IMG/VR virus record: IMGVR_UViG_3300042565_003770
Span: 1-47,802 of that record
Source of the DNA: a virus
DNA length: 47,802 nt
Strand: one strand, 5' to 3'
In this document: one piece after another, positions 25,601 to 33,143 of the stretch
Layout: every line of letters begins with the position of its first letter
How positions within the stretch are numbered: position 1 is the first letter of the stretch
Program-made: the position numbers and the translations under genes
The notes under the pieces: generated by a model
Database searches by the model: none
Told to the model about the DNA's origin: nothing
Seen by the model: the letters and a program-made list of their open reading frames with translations, nothing else

Positions 25601-27135
25601 CCGACGAAGGGGCCGGTCGGCCGAACCCCGACTTCTACCTGGACGGCGATGGTGCAGTGCACATCGGGCCCAACATCCTGCGGAACAAGAGCTCCGGCAT
25701 CCCGTTCTCGCTCGAGTCGGCCCTCGCAGACGTGTACCTGCCGTACATCGCGCTCCGGAAGGACGTGACCTCTTCGGCCTCGTCGGCCTCCCTGCTCGCG
25801 TTCGACGACACCACCACGATGGAGGCCAGCATCGGCCCCATCAGCATCAAGAACCCGCTCGCGCTGGGCGTCTTCCTCGCGATGGCCAACTGCCAGACCT
25901 ACCAGGTCAGCGCCCTGGGCATCGACGAGGACAGCGCGGCCGCTCCCTACGGCACGCTGGACGGGTGGAGCCGCGCGATCGAGTTCCTCGAGAGCAAGGA
26001 GATCTACGCGCTCGCCCCGCTCACCGACGACGAGTACGTGCAGGGACTCCTGGCCACGCACGTCGTCGCGATGAGCGCCCCGACGGAGCGCGGAGAGCGC
26101 ATCCTCTTCATCTGGCAGCCCATCCCCACCCGTGCGGCCACCGTCACGGTGTCCAGCGGAGAGGACGGCGAGACGAACGGGACGGACAACTCCTTCACGC
26201 TCGACTCGAACCCGAACGCCGACCTCATCGCCAACGACATCGACCCGTCCGACACCATCGAGGTGGACGCGAACCTCTACCTCGAGGTGGTGGTCACCAA
26301 CGCGGGGGCCTCGGAACTCCGGCGCTACTCGGTGGAGGAGGTCAACGGCGTGGTCCTCACGCTGCGCACGACCTTCGCCGCCGACGAGAACACGGATGGC
26401 TTCTTCACCACGGAGACGCTCGACGAGGAGTTCTCGGGGGCGGACTACTCCCTGAAGATCCGCGGCGCCGAGCTGCTGATCACCGGGACGGCCATCCCCG
26501 ACCTGGCGTCCCGCGCGACGGCGGCGGCGGCCGAGGCGACCCCCTACGCGCATCGCCGCATCTACATGCTGGCGTGCAGCTCGGTGGACACCAGCATCAA
26601 CGGCGTGACCCAGAACGTGGAGGGCTTCTACGCCGCGGCGGCCATCGCGGGCATGGTCGCGCAGCAGGCTCCCGCGCAGCCCTTCACCCACTTCCCGATC
26701 GCCGGGCTGGGTGCGGTGTACGGGACGGACGACACGTACAGCGAGAAGCACCTCGACACCGTCGCAGACGGCGGCCGGTACGTGCTGGTCAACATGGGCG
26801 GCGCGGTCGTCTCGCGCAAGCAGCTCTCCACCTCGACCACCAGCATCCAGAGCAAGGAGCTGTCGATCACGAAGGCGGTCGACTACCTGGCCAAGGGCCT
26901 GCGGGCGACGAACCGGGCGTTCATCGGACGCTCGAACATCACCTCCGGGTTCCTCGACCAGCTCACGCTCGCCAACGAGGGCTACCTCGACTACGTCGAG
27001 AACCTCGGGGTGGTGAAGAAGGCAGAGCTCAAGAGCCTCCTCCAGGACACCGACCAGCCCGACACCGTGATGGTCGAGGTGGAGGTCGAGGTCCTCACGC
27101 CCTGCAACAAGATCAAGATCACCATCGTCTCCTGA
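22648..27135 (+). CDS. Giant tail sheath protein with inserted repeat domains
   Basis: The sheath contracts to drive the tube through the host envelope. The C-terminal part (about 990-1495) carries sheath features: a region ALADVYLPYIALRKD, a PLTDDEYVQGLLATHVVAMS segment, and a terminal block with SKELSITKAVDYLAKGLRAT, AFIGRSNITSGFLDQL and VEVEVEVLTPCNKIKITIVS, typical of the inner domain that polymerises on the tube. At 1495 residues it is about three times as long as common sheaths. The extra length is mostly five or six beta-rich repeats between about 128 and 985, plus a separate segment at 235-420. GAGG lies nine bases before ATG. The tail tube candidate lies two genes downstream. Confidence 0.9.
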   Translation: MASENRVGVEVEQVLSESAATPVSPALIPAVVGVCRQIVEALDSDGALDADAKYADARYNQASMFIPQADFPDPRDNIDELNVDEGTVGAALYFGGTLRDLDRGSNDSYGSAFLKLMNKCRAAAFRTSVGTSFTFDPTVGNPLTLAFDVVNPENVSSDITITFVGTLTVAEVVEQVNEAVGAEVATVSGIVMQITSPTFGATSSITVRAGSSALPILFGASFSDELEHRVVGAGFHGQDDEDGDLVTPWIEFSQGGYYTTDDAGVVTTVSSFPVSPTANAMWVGQVDLDGTFNTAKAAAVTYTGTSATVPLIAATSSVPGDQMWAGGAQVGSGEVIKVEASRIKIGKLNNSLSTFDDDGEPTNRVYDTVEVNTENHGTPFAPKYVYFKAFGLTYGEILPEGEAATLTGSLQGLVERSAYVQSSTDITFPLSPASLTLIFQVTEDGIDGDEVTYTFAGGPYANIGALVSLLSAADEFSQLTVSNNGDQLVLQTTKTGADQSITVKSTGTANTALKFSASVATTDTGKDVEFATQATLTGEVIALPMAAETNLVFGLTIEDSKGTHTVTSTAVTLATVTNFTTLIDRICEAFGSANGTTDPTIYDGGIAIATLSSSGGSDTTGTLTITTIEGGAAVTLELTAVDETDGWRFLGFHDDTGGTSAQLDSAGGISDFVDLAGSWVVGAGPDGFRLTIVGGANALVATDITIPAATYDADALAAAIQAAVNTAIGAGTTTCAWNDAGYFVLTVPGGTTITMAARGAGVDIAATIWGTLGAQVAAAYTGTAPTQPRLTITLTSTYNGSPEVITGLATYAMAAAASAEVLAELLNASTDFSGHTVAGERLVEWVVASGTVITVRSIKGGTLASLSYGAAQPGLVAMGFSGAGATDSGAALGGNADGVGADDLKSTTLLFSLDDNPYEYSITFDTNSLADAIVLINEAVDGSDDVASEDTRKLVLTSLLAGAASKVSINSTDGDADEVFGITGTDEGAGRPNPDFYLDGDGAVHIGPNILRNKSSGIPFSLESALADVYLPYIALRKDVTSSASSASLLAFDDTTTMEASIGPISIKNPLALGVFLAMANCQTYQVSALGIDEDSAAAPYGTLDGWSRAIEFLESKEIYALAPLTDDEYVQGLLATHVVAMSAPTERGERILFIWQPIPTRAATVTVSSGEDGETNGTDNSFTLDSNPNADLIANDIDPSDTIEVDANLYLEVVVTNAGASELRRYSVEEVNGVVLTLRTTFAADENTDGFFTTETLDEEFSGADYSLKIRGAELLITGTAIPDLASRATAAAAEATPYAHRRIYMLACSSVDTSINGVTQNVEGFYAAAAIAGMVAQQAPAQPFTHFPIAGLGAVYGTDDTYSEKHLDTVADGGRYVLVNMGGAVVSRKQLSTSTTSIQSKELSITKAVDYLAKGLRATNRAFIGRSNITSGFLDQLTLANEGYLDYVENLGVVKKAELKSLLQDTDQPDTVMVEVEVEVLTPCNKIKITIVS
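23030..25600 (+). repeat. Array of about six related domains inside the sheath gene
   Basis: Units of about 90-110 codons share a strand, an I/L-x-x-A/V-x-x-I-N/L helix, then L-x-L-x-S/T and G-x-x-x-x-I-T/S-V strands, ending near an F or G-F. Examples of helices are TVAEVVEQVNEAVGAEVATV, DADALAAAIQAAVNTAI and LADAIVLINEAVDG. The pattern resembles flagellin/hook IN-type modules. DNA identity is low, so these are old repeats. A linker-like segment near residues 235-420 interrupts the array after the first unit. Confidence 0.7.
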
Positions 27136-27174
27136 TACACTTCCCCCACCTGCCGCCAGATTCTCGGAGTCCAC

Positions 27175-28578
27175 ATGTCCGCCACTGCCAAGGCCCTCAG
27201 CAACGTCGCTTCCTACACCCGTCGGTTCGCGGAGTCCTTCGCCACGCGGAAGCACCGTGTGCTCGATGACCGCGATCAGTCGCTGGCGGACGCGCTGCAC
27301 GTCCTCGAGGAGAGGTCCGACAGCTACTACCCGATGATCACCGACCTCGACGCGACCATCGTCCTGCTCGACTCGGCTTCCCCTCTCACCGGCCTGGTGA
27401 TCACCGGCGCGAACTTCGTCGGCGATGCGGTCCGGGCGTCGGGCATCAGCGACGAGGACGACACCGTCACCACCAAGGAGCTGACCTGGACCCGCGTGGT
27501 CCCGGGCGACGAGGACATCACCGTCACCATCGTCTCCTCGGGCGTCGCCAACAACGCCGTGACCTGCGCGTGGAACCCCACCACCCTGGCCCTCACGGTT
27601 ACCCGCGGCACCACGGCCACCGCCAACGACGTGTTCACCGCGGTCAACACCGACGCGGTGGGCAAGTACATCGTCGACGTGACGAAGACCGGCCTCTCGG
27701 CCACTGGTGTCCCCACCGCGGGCTCCATCACCCTCACCGGTGGCGTGGGCGACCTGCTCACCCTCACCATCGGCAGCACGGCGGTCGATGGCGTGCTCAC
27801 CGACTGCGGCATCACCGCGGTCACCGACGCCGCCATCACCTTCGACTTCGACGCCTCGAACGAGACGACGGAGACCATGGTTCTCCTGCAGCTCCGCTGC
27901 GACGGCGTCCTGGTCACCCCGATCCCGCTCATCGTGGACTTCCCGACCGTCACGGTGGCGGACCTCGCCGTCACGAGCGCCAAGCTCGCGGTCGGCGCCC
28001 TCTCCGCCGACGCCACGGGCCGCGCGGTCATGGCGACCGACTACTTCAACGCCGCCACGATCCTGCTCAAGATCGCCGACGGTGCCTTCGCCGCCGACGC
28101 CGCCACTCGTCTGCTCTTCGGCGACGGCATCTGGACCTCGGCGAAGCTGGACGCGAACCTGATCCAGTACGCCGAGGTGACCGTCTCGACCGCCGAGCTC
28201 AAGGCGCTGCGGGCGACCCCCAAGACCCTCGTGGCGGGTCAGGCCGGGAAGGTCATCCAGTACGTGGGGGCGGTCTACTTCTACGACTACCTCACCAACG
28301 CGTACGTCATCGCCGCCCCCGGCGATGACCTCCAGGTCAAGTACACCAACGGTGCCGGCGCCGCCGTCGCGGCTGTCGTGCCCTCCACCGGGTTCATCGA
28401 CCAGGCGAGCGACCAGGTCTACGTCGGGCCCGCCCCGACCGCACAGGTGCTCGCCAAGGCCGCCATCGAGGGGCAGGCCCTCGTGCTGCACAACGAGGGT
28501 GGCGGGGAGTACACGTCGGCCACTGGTGGCGTTCTCCGCGTCCAGATCGCCTACCGCGTCCACACCACCGGCTTCTGA
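27175..28578 (+). CDS. Structural protein sharing modules with the sheath
   Basis: The 467-residue product has GGAG-TCCAC-ATG upstream. After a helical N-terminus with LDDRDQSLADALHVLEER (about 30-47), it contains a beta-rich module (about 100-200; VPGDEDITVTIVSSGVANNA, then a helix and GSITLTGG) like the units inserted in the sheath. The C-terminal part has a repeated beta pattern ending in VLHNEGGGEYTSATGG. It lies between the sheath and tube genes. A sheath-associated or surface-exposed tail protein is likely; receptor contact is possible. Confidence 0.75.
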   Translation: MSATAKALSNVASYTRRFAESFATRKHRVLDDRDQSLADALHVLEERSDSYYPMITDLDATIVLLDSASPLTGLVITGANFVGDAVRASGISDEDDTVTTKELTWTRVVPGDEDITVTIVSSGVANNAVTCAWNPTTLALTVTRGTTATANDVFTAVNTDAVGKYIVDVTKTGLSATGVPTAGSITLTGGVGDLLTLTIGSTAVDGVLTDCGITAVTDAAITFDFDASNETTETMVLLQLRCDGVLVTPIPLIVDFPTVTVADLAVTSAKLAVGALSADATGRAVMATDYFNAATILLKIADGAFAADAATRLLFGDGIWTSAKLDANLIQYAEVTVSTAELKALRATPKTLVAGQAGKVIQYVGAVYFYDYLTNAYVIAAPGDDLQVKYTNGAGAAVAAVVPSTGFIDQASDQVYVGPAPTAQVLAKAAIEGQALVLHNEGGGEYTSATGGVLRVQIAYRVHTTGF

Positions 28579-28584
28579 GATGTA

Positions 28585-28610
28585 GGAGGGGGCGGGCAGC
28601 CGCCCCCTCC
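28585..28610 (+). terminator. Hairpin terminator before tail tube gene
   Basis: GGAGGGGGCGG and CCGCCCCCTCC form a perfect 11-bp stem with a GCAG loop, seven bases after the stop codon at 28578. It is followed by a pyrimidine-rich stretch. It ends the sheath unit. Confidence 0.85.
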
Positions 28611-28653
28611 GCCTCTCTCGACCACCTTCCCACTCTTCGACAAGGCAGAACCC

Positions 28654-29355
28654 ATGGCGACACTTTCGGAATGGAGCCCGTACGATCAGTACGTGCAGGG
28701 AGGAATGGTCGACGGCCGCTACATGAACGCGGCCTACACGCTCATCGCAGCCGGCCCTCCCCGACTGGCGAACGTAGGCGGACCCGCCTTCCTCGCGGCG
28801 GCGTTCGCGGCTGGCAGCTCGGCAGGTGATCAGATCGCCTACCCGGTCGGCGTGGTGCAGAGCTTCAGCCTCGGCCACTCGATGCAGCTCAACCGCTTCT
28901 TCGAGATCGGGTCCGAGCGCAGCTACTTCGTGCCCGGGCGCGTGATGGGGCAGCTCTCGCTGTCCCGCATCATGTACCACGGTCCGTCGCTGCTACGCGT
29001 GCTCTACGCCTACTACCAGGACCTCGTCCCGAAGACGGTCGTTCCGGCCCTCTTCCCGAACGTCGGTGCCGCCACCGTGGCCAACCCCCACGACGTCGTC
29101 ATCCCGCCCGGGTACGAGAACATCTACCTCAACCTGGCCTCGGACCTCTTCAAGCAGCCCATCGGACTGCTCACGATGTTCAAGGACAGCAACGAGGACA
29201 CGATGGCCTCTTACTACTTCGAGTCCTGCTACGTCCCGCAGCACAGCCTCTCCACCGACGCGATGGGCACGGTCATGCAGGAGCAGGTCGGCATCCAGTT
29301 CGAGCGGATGATCCCCATCGCCACCACGGTCGTCGGCCTGATCAGCGGCCTGTAG
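28654..29355 (+). CDS. Probable tail tube protein
   Basis: The 233-residue protein is beta-rich, lacks long charged helices, and carries the strand-turn-strand pattern VGVVQSFSLGHSMQLNRFFE followed by FVPGRVMGQLSLSRIMYHG, typical of T4 gp19-like tube proteins, in which the first hairpin is followed by a G-x-x-x-G-x-x-S/T-L-x-R strand. It lies two genes after the sheath and between terminators, as expected for an abundant product. The Shine-Dalgarno is modest (AAGG). The assignment is by pattern and gene order. Confidence 0.8.
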   Translation: MATLSEWSPYDQYVQGGMVDGRYMNAAYTLIAAGPPRLANVGGPAFLAAAFAAGSSAGDQIAYPVGVVQSFSLGHSMQLNRFFEIGSERSYFVPGRVMGQLSLSRIMYHGPSLLRVLYAYYQDLVPKTVVPALFPNVGAATVANPHDVVIPPGYENIYLNLASDLFKQPIGLLTMFKDSNEDTMASYYFESCYVPQHSLSTDAMGTVMQEQVGIQFERMIPIATTVVGLISGL

Positions 29356-29364
29356 GAGCCGCTC

Positions 29365-31839
29365 ATGCCGTTCGCCAGTGAGGCCCAGCGCCGCCTGCTC
29401 TGGGCCAAACACCCGGATATCGCCAGGCGCTGGGCCCACGAGCCCGGCGCGAAGAACCGCGACCTCCCTCCGCACGTCAAGGAGGGCGCACGGCTCTTCT
29501 CCGAGCTCGGGCTGAAGCTCGCGGACATGATGCCAGCACCCCCGCAGTCCTCGCTGCGGCCAGGGGTGGAGTTCCGCCCTCACCAGGAGGACGCCATCCA
29601 GAAGGCGATGCGGCAGAACGGCAACCTGCTGCTCAGCCACCCTGTCGGCTCCGGCAAGACCGTGACGGCCATCGGTGCGTTCGACCGCCTGCGCCAGGCC
29701 GGGAAGGCCAACCGCGCGCTCATCGTCACCCCCGCGTCCCTGCGCAAGAACTTCACCGACGAGGGCGTCCACAAGTTCACCCACGACCACTGCACGGTGT
29801 TCGGAAACACACAGGAAGTGGCCGACGGGCAGGGCGTGAGCATCGACCAGCCGGACCCGAAGTCGCGCTACCACGTGGTCAGCTACGACCTCTTCCGAGA
29901 GCGCCCGGAGGCCTACATCCGGGCTGCTGGCGCCGACACCGTCATCTACGACGAGCTCCACAAGATCAAGAACATCGGCATCACGGGCAAGGCGCTGAAG
30001 GACGCCCGGAAGTTCCACCGCAACTTCATCGGGCTCACTGGCTCCATCGTCAGCAACACCCCCGCAGACCTGGTGCCGCTCATCGACGCCATGACGGACG
30101 GGAAGCACCACCTCGGCACGAAGGAGAACTTCGAGCGCCGGTTCATGACGGACGACGGGAAGCTGCAGAACACGCCCATCGTGCGCATGCTGCTGAACCC
30201 CTACATCCACCACGTCGACGCCGCGACGAGCGCCGGCAACATGCCCGTGAAGGAGATGGAGACCGTCAAGGTCGACATGTCTCCCGAGCAGCAGGAGCTC
30301 TACCAGTACGTCGTGGGCAAGATGGACCCCATCACCGCCCTGAAGTTCCGGTTCGGCACGTCGAAGCTCAAGACCAACGACGTCAACAACATCTTCAGCA
30401 AGATGACCCAGGCGCGTCAGGTCTCGAACGCCATCCACACGGTCAACAAGTCCGTGACGCTCTCGGAGTCCGCCGAGCGTTCGCCTAAGATCAGGCGGAT
30501 CCTGGATGACGTCGAGGACCACCTCAAGACCACGCCTGACGGGCAGGTCATCATCTACTCGAACATGATCCAGGGCGGCCTCGACGTCATCGGACAGGGC
30601 CTTCGGGACCGCGGCATCGACCACGGCATCTTCATGGGCAAGGGTCAGCCCGGCTCCACAGAGAAGAGCCGCACCCAGGCCGTCTCGGACTACCAGGCAG
30701 GGCGGAAGAAGGTCATCCTCCTCTCCTCCGCAGGCGGCGAGGGGCTGAACCTCGGCAACACCACCTTCGTGGCCAACGTGGACGGGCACTTCAACCCGGA
30801 GAAGATCCACCAGGCTGAGGCCCGCGGTGTTCGTGCAGGTGGCCAGGCGCACCGCCCCGAGGCCGAACGAAAGGTCATCGTCCGGAGGTACGTCACGAGG
30901 GTCCCGCTCTCGAAGACGCAGGTCCTCAAGGACACGATGAACCTCATCTCCCCCAACCACATGATCAACCGCGTCATGGAGGGGCAGCCTGTCCTCTACA
31001 ACCCCCTTCGACGCGAGCGCTCGCCGGATGAGTGGGCGTACGAGGTGGCCGGGCTGAAGGACGAGCGGAACAAGGCACTCCGCGGCAACCTCGACAAGAG
31101 CGGGGAGGCCCCGCTGCCCGACAACATCGAGGACATGCTGGACCTCCTCGAGGAGGGTGTCGTCGACCGCGCTGAGGATCCGGCACTCCCGCTGGTGAAG
31201 GAGGCCGCAGCGAAGAAGGACGTGAAGCAGGCGCGCCTCGCCGCGGCTCGCATCCCGATGCAGCCCCACCGCCTCGTCAAGTCCGACCGCATCGTGATGA
31301 ACGCGTACATGAAAGAGTTCGCCCCCTACCTCGAGGAGGCCGTAGACCCGACGCAGGTCGATCTGCCGGCCGACAAGCAGCTCCGCGAGCAGGAGTACAT
31401 CGACGCGCTTCGGGCCTACTACAGGGAGGCCGCCAAGAACACCGGCGGGTCCAGCTCGAAGGCGCTGACGGACGCGGAGCGGAAGAAGGAGGTCTGGAAG
31501 GACACGGCGCTCGTCGGCACGGTCGGCGGGATCTACGGGGGACTGCACGGCACGGTCCAGGCAGCAGCAGGTGGGATCCCCCTCAAGCACGTGCCCCTGT
31601 TAGGACTGGGCGGTGCGCTGTTCGTGGGTGGAACCCTGGCTGGCACCACCCTCTGGGACGGCATGCGCAACCCCGCGTTCAACACCCCCGCCGCACGTGC
31701 GCGGAAGACCAACAAGCTGACGGACGCCCAGATGGTCCAGCTCCTCCGCGGCCTCGAGGTGCAGCAGAAGGAGGAGAAGACCCACCGCTTCGCCGTCGGC
31801 GCCGCCCCTCGCGCAACCACCGCCTCGATCCCCTCGTGA
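29365..31839 (+). CDS. SNF2-type helicase in the virion cluster
   Basis: The 824-residue protein starts after AGGAG-CCGCTC. It opens with FASEAQRRLLWAKHPDIARRW (shown in part: SEAQRRLLWAKHPDIA), a short module recurrent in phage proteins, then LFSELGLKLADM, a version of the cluster motif. The SF2/SNF2 core has motif I HPVGSGKT (92-99), DELH box VIYDELHK (about 192-199), LTGSIVSN, VIIYSN, SSAGGEGLNLG (about 453-463) and the R-x-G-Q arginine motif. Two hydrophobic Gly-rich segments follow (about 715-765). It lacks an obvious methylase. A helicase among tail genes suggests an injected protein that protects or remodels entering DNA, as P1 DarB does; this is inference. Confidence 0.85.
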   Translation: MPFASEAQRRLLWAKHPDIARRWAHEPGAKNRDLPPHVKEGARLFSELGLKLADMMPAPPQSSLRPGVEFRPHQEDAIQKAMRQNGNLLLSHPVGSGKTVTAIGAFDRLRQAGKANRALIVTPASLRKNFTDEGVHKFTHDHCTVFGNTQEVADGQGVSIDQPDPKSRYHVVSYDLFRERPEAYIRAAGADTVIYDELHKIKNIGITGKALKDARKFHRNFIGLTGSIVSNTPADLVPLIDAMTDGKHHLGTKENFERRFMTDDGKLQNTPIVRMLLNPYIHHVDAATSAGNMPVKEMETVKVDMSPEQQELYQYVVGKMDPITALKFRFGTSKLKTNDVNNIFSKMTQARQVSNAIHTVNKSVTLSESAERSPKIRRILDDVEDHLKTTPDGQVIIYSNMIQGGLDVIGQGLRDRGIDHGIFMGKGQPGSTEKSRTQAVSDYQAGRKKVILLSSAGGEGLNLGNTTFVANVDGHFNPEKIHQAEARGVRAGGQAHRPEAERKVIVRRYVTRVPLSKTQVLKDTMNLISPNHMINRVMEGQPVLYNPLRRERSPDEWAYEVAGLKDERNKALRGNLDKSGEAPLPDNIEDMLDLLEEGVVDRAEDPALPLVKEAAAKKDVKQARLAAARIPMQPHRLVKSDRIVMNAYMKEFAPYLEEAVDPTQVDLPADKQLREQEYIDALRAYYREAAKNTGGSSSKALTDAERKKEVWKDTALVGTVGGIYGGLHGTVQAAAGGIPLKHVPLLGLGGALFVGGTLAGTTLWDGMRNPAFNTPAARARKTNKLTDAQMVQLLRGLEVQQKEEKTHRFAVGAAPRATTASIPS

Positions 31840-31845
31840 GCTCCG

Positions 31846-32952
31846 ATGATCCAGCAACAGTGGGCCTCCTTTAGCGACGAGATCCTGAAGACCGCGGCGA
31901 CGCGCCAGGTGAAGGAGATGCGGAAGCTCTACGAGGGGACCAAGTCCTCCGACCCGCGTGTAGCGGCCGCAAGCGAGGCGAAGTTGAAGGGGCTCGCGCA
32001 GCGGCTCTACGGCGCCGGCGTGCAGAAGGACAGTCCTGGTGGGATCCAGGCCGACCGCAAGTTGCAGATGCTGGGCCGGGGGAACGAGGGCGTGGCGGTG
32101 CCGGTGCTCGGACCGCACGGGGTGGAGGTACGCAAGCAGTACGACCCCAAGTCCCAGCTCTGGAGTCCGTCGATGCAGAAGGACAAGGCGGAGCTCCTTC
32201 GGAACTCGAACCCCAAGCACGTCGCGCAGCTTTACGGCCACCACTCCTCTCCGGACTTCGACATCCACCGCATGGAGCTCGTGAAGGGGAAGGACCTCAA
32301 GCAGGCGATCAAGGAGCTGCCCGACGGAGGGCGTTTCCCTTCTGCGGAGGGAAATCGGCTCGGGGAGCAGGTGCGCGGTGTCGTACCGCACCTCGACGCT
32401 GCGGCACACAAGGCGGGCCTGTCCGGACACCGCGACGCTGCCTGGCACGAGGGAGGGCAGTTCAAGTACAACCCCGGCAACATCAAGATCCAGCCGGACG
32501 GGACGGCGAAGGTCATCGACGTGCTGCCCACGCGCCAAGTCCCTGCGAACTACCACACTGCTCCCGGACGCCTGGAGCCGATGGACGCGCACAAGGCGCA
32601 CTTCCCTGGTGGGATTCCGGCCCAACACGGGGAGACCCCGCTCCTCGACCTGACCAAGAAGCTGGGTCCCGGCTCCAGGCAGGCACCCAAAGGCATCCCG
32701 ATGAGTGCGTCTAAGCTGCCGCCCGGAACGCCCCTCCCGGCGACGGGAGTGCCCATCCGCGGTCCCGCTCCTCCGCGCCCGGGCACCCCGCAGATCAAGT
32801 CGTTCATGGGTCGCTGGGGCCCGGGGCTAAGAAAGGCAGCCCCGTGGGCTGCCGGGGCTGCTGGTGTCGCGGGAGCAGGGCTACTCGCGCATCACTTCCT
32901 GAAGCGGAACGTCCCGGAGGAGCGTGGAGCCGGCGGCCCAGCGCCGGTGTAG
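31846..32952 (+). CDS. Kinase-like virion-cluster protein
   Basis: The 368-residue protein begins WASFSDEILKTAA (6-18), a close copy of the A-F-x-D-E-x-x-K-x-A motif. Residues about 72-228 read like a divergent protein-kinase fold: a Gly-loop LGRGNEGVAVPVLG (76-89), a candidate lysine VRKQYD (K97), a hinge-like MELVKGKDLKQAIK (143-156), a catalytic-loop-like HEGGQFKYNPGNIKI (201-215) and VIDV (223-226) where DFG would be. The rest is Pro-rich with one C-terminal membrane-like helix (about 335-352). The canonical HRD and DFG are not clean, so it may be a pseudokinase. The 3' end overlaps an antisense gene. Confidence 0.7.
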   Translation: MIQQQWASFSDEILKTAATRQVKEMRKLYEGTKSSDPRVAAASEAKLKGLAQRLYGAGVQKDSPGGIQADRKLQMLGRGNEGVAVPVLGPHGVEVRKQYDPKSQLWSPSMQKDKAELLRNSNPKHVAQLYGHHSSPDFDIHRMELVKGKDLKQAIKELPDGGRFPSAEGNRLGEQVRGVVPHLDAAAHKAGLSGHRDAAWHEGGQFKYNPGNIKIQPDGTAKVIDVLPTRQVPANYHTAPGRLEPMDAHKAHFPGGIPAQHGETPLLDLTKKLGPGSRQAPKGIPMSASKLPPGTPLPATGVPIRGPAPPRPGTPQIKSFMGRWGPGLRKAAPWAAGAAGVAGAGLLAHHFLKRNVPEERGAGGPAPV

Positions 32953-33081
32953 CTCTCGGATGAGGTCCTCCCAGGACATCCGGGTGAACTTCGGGTTCGT
33001 GAGCAGGAACTCGACGACGGCGTCGGGCACCTGCTCCATGTCCTCCTTCGTGGGATACTGGCCGAGCGGAACGGGTTCCAT
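32881..33081 (-). CDS. Small antisense gene, 66 residues
   Basis: An isolated minus-strand gene amid the plus-strand cluster. Its start has an essentially perfect GGAGGTGA Shine-Dalgarno and a CATAAG box 20 bases upstream of the ATG. The product (MEPVPLGQYPTKEDMEQVPD...) is helical and charged, with no membrane segment. Its last 24 codons overlap the 3' end of the kinase-like gene on the other strand. The start signals make it credible; the function is unknown. Confidence 0.75.
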   Translation of the reverse strand: MEPVPLGQYPTKEDMEQVPDAVVEFLLTNPKFTRMSWEDLIRELHRRWAAGSTLLRDVPLQEVMRE

Positions 33082-33100
33082 GATGAATCACCTCCAGTAC

Positions 33101-33106
33101 CTTATG
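33101..33106 (-). promoter_or_regulatory. CATAAG box upstream of antisense gene
   Basis: The box sits close to the Shine-Dalgarno (minus strand CATAAG-GTACT-GGAGGTGA). The flanks CCTGGT/GGTA resemble those of the box at 7106. A short TGAT-TC-ATCA dyad lies between it and the ATG. The spacing leaves a very short leader if it is a -10 element. Confidence 0.45.
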
Positions 33107-33143
33107 ACCAGGAACCGAGGTAAGTACCTCCCCAGGAGCGCGC

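Noticed and set aside
22621-28980. Very long minus-strand open frame (over 2000 codons) opposite the sheath and neighbouring genes
   Set aside because: It is antisense to clear genes, extremely rich in Arg/Gly/Val/Asp, and reflects GC-rich third positions of the real plus-strand genes.
28993-31590. Long minus-strand frame opposite the tail tube and SNF2 genes
   Set aside because: Antisense shadow of the helicase, with no domain and a composition typical of such shadows.
31846-32952. Calling the HRD tripeptide at residues 195-197 the kinase catalytic loop
   Set aside because: It is 12 residues before the N-P-G-N segment rather than five, so the tripeptide is probably coincidental.
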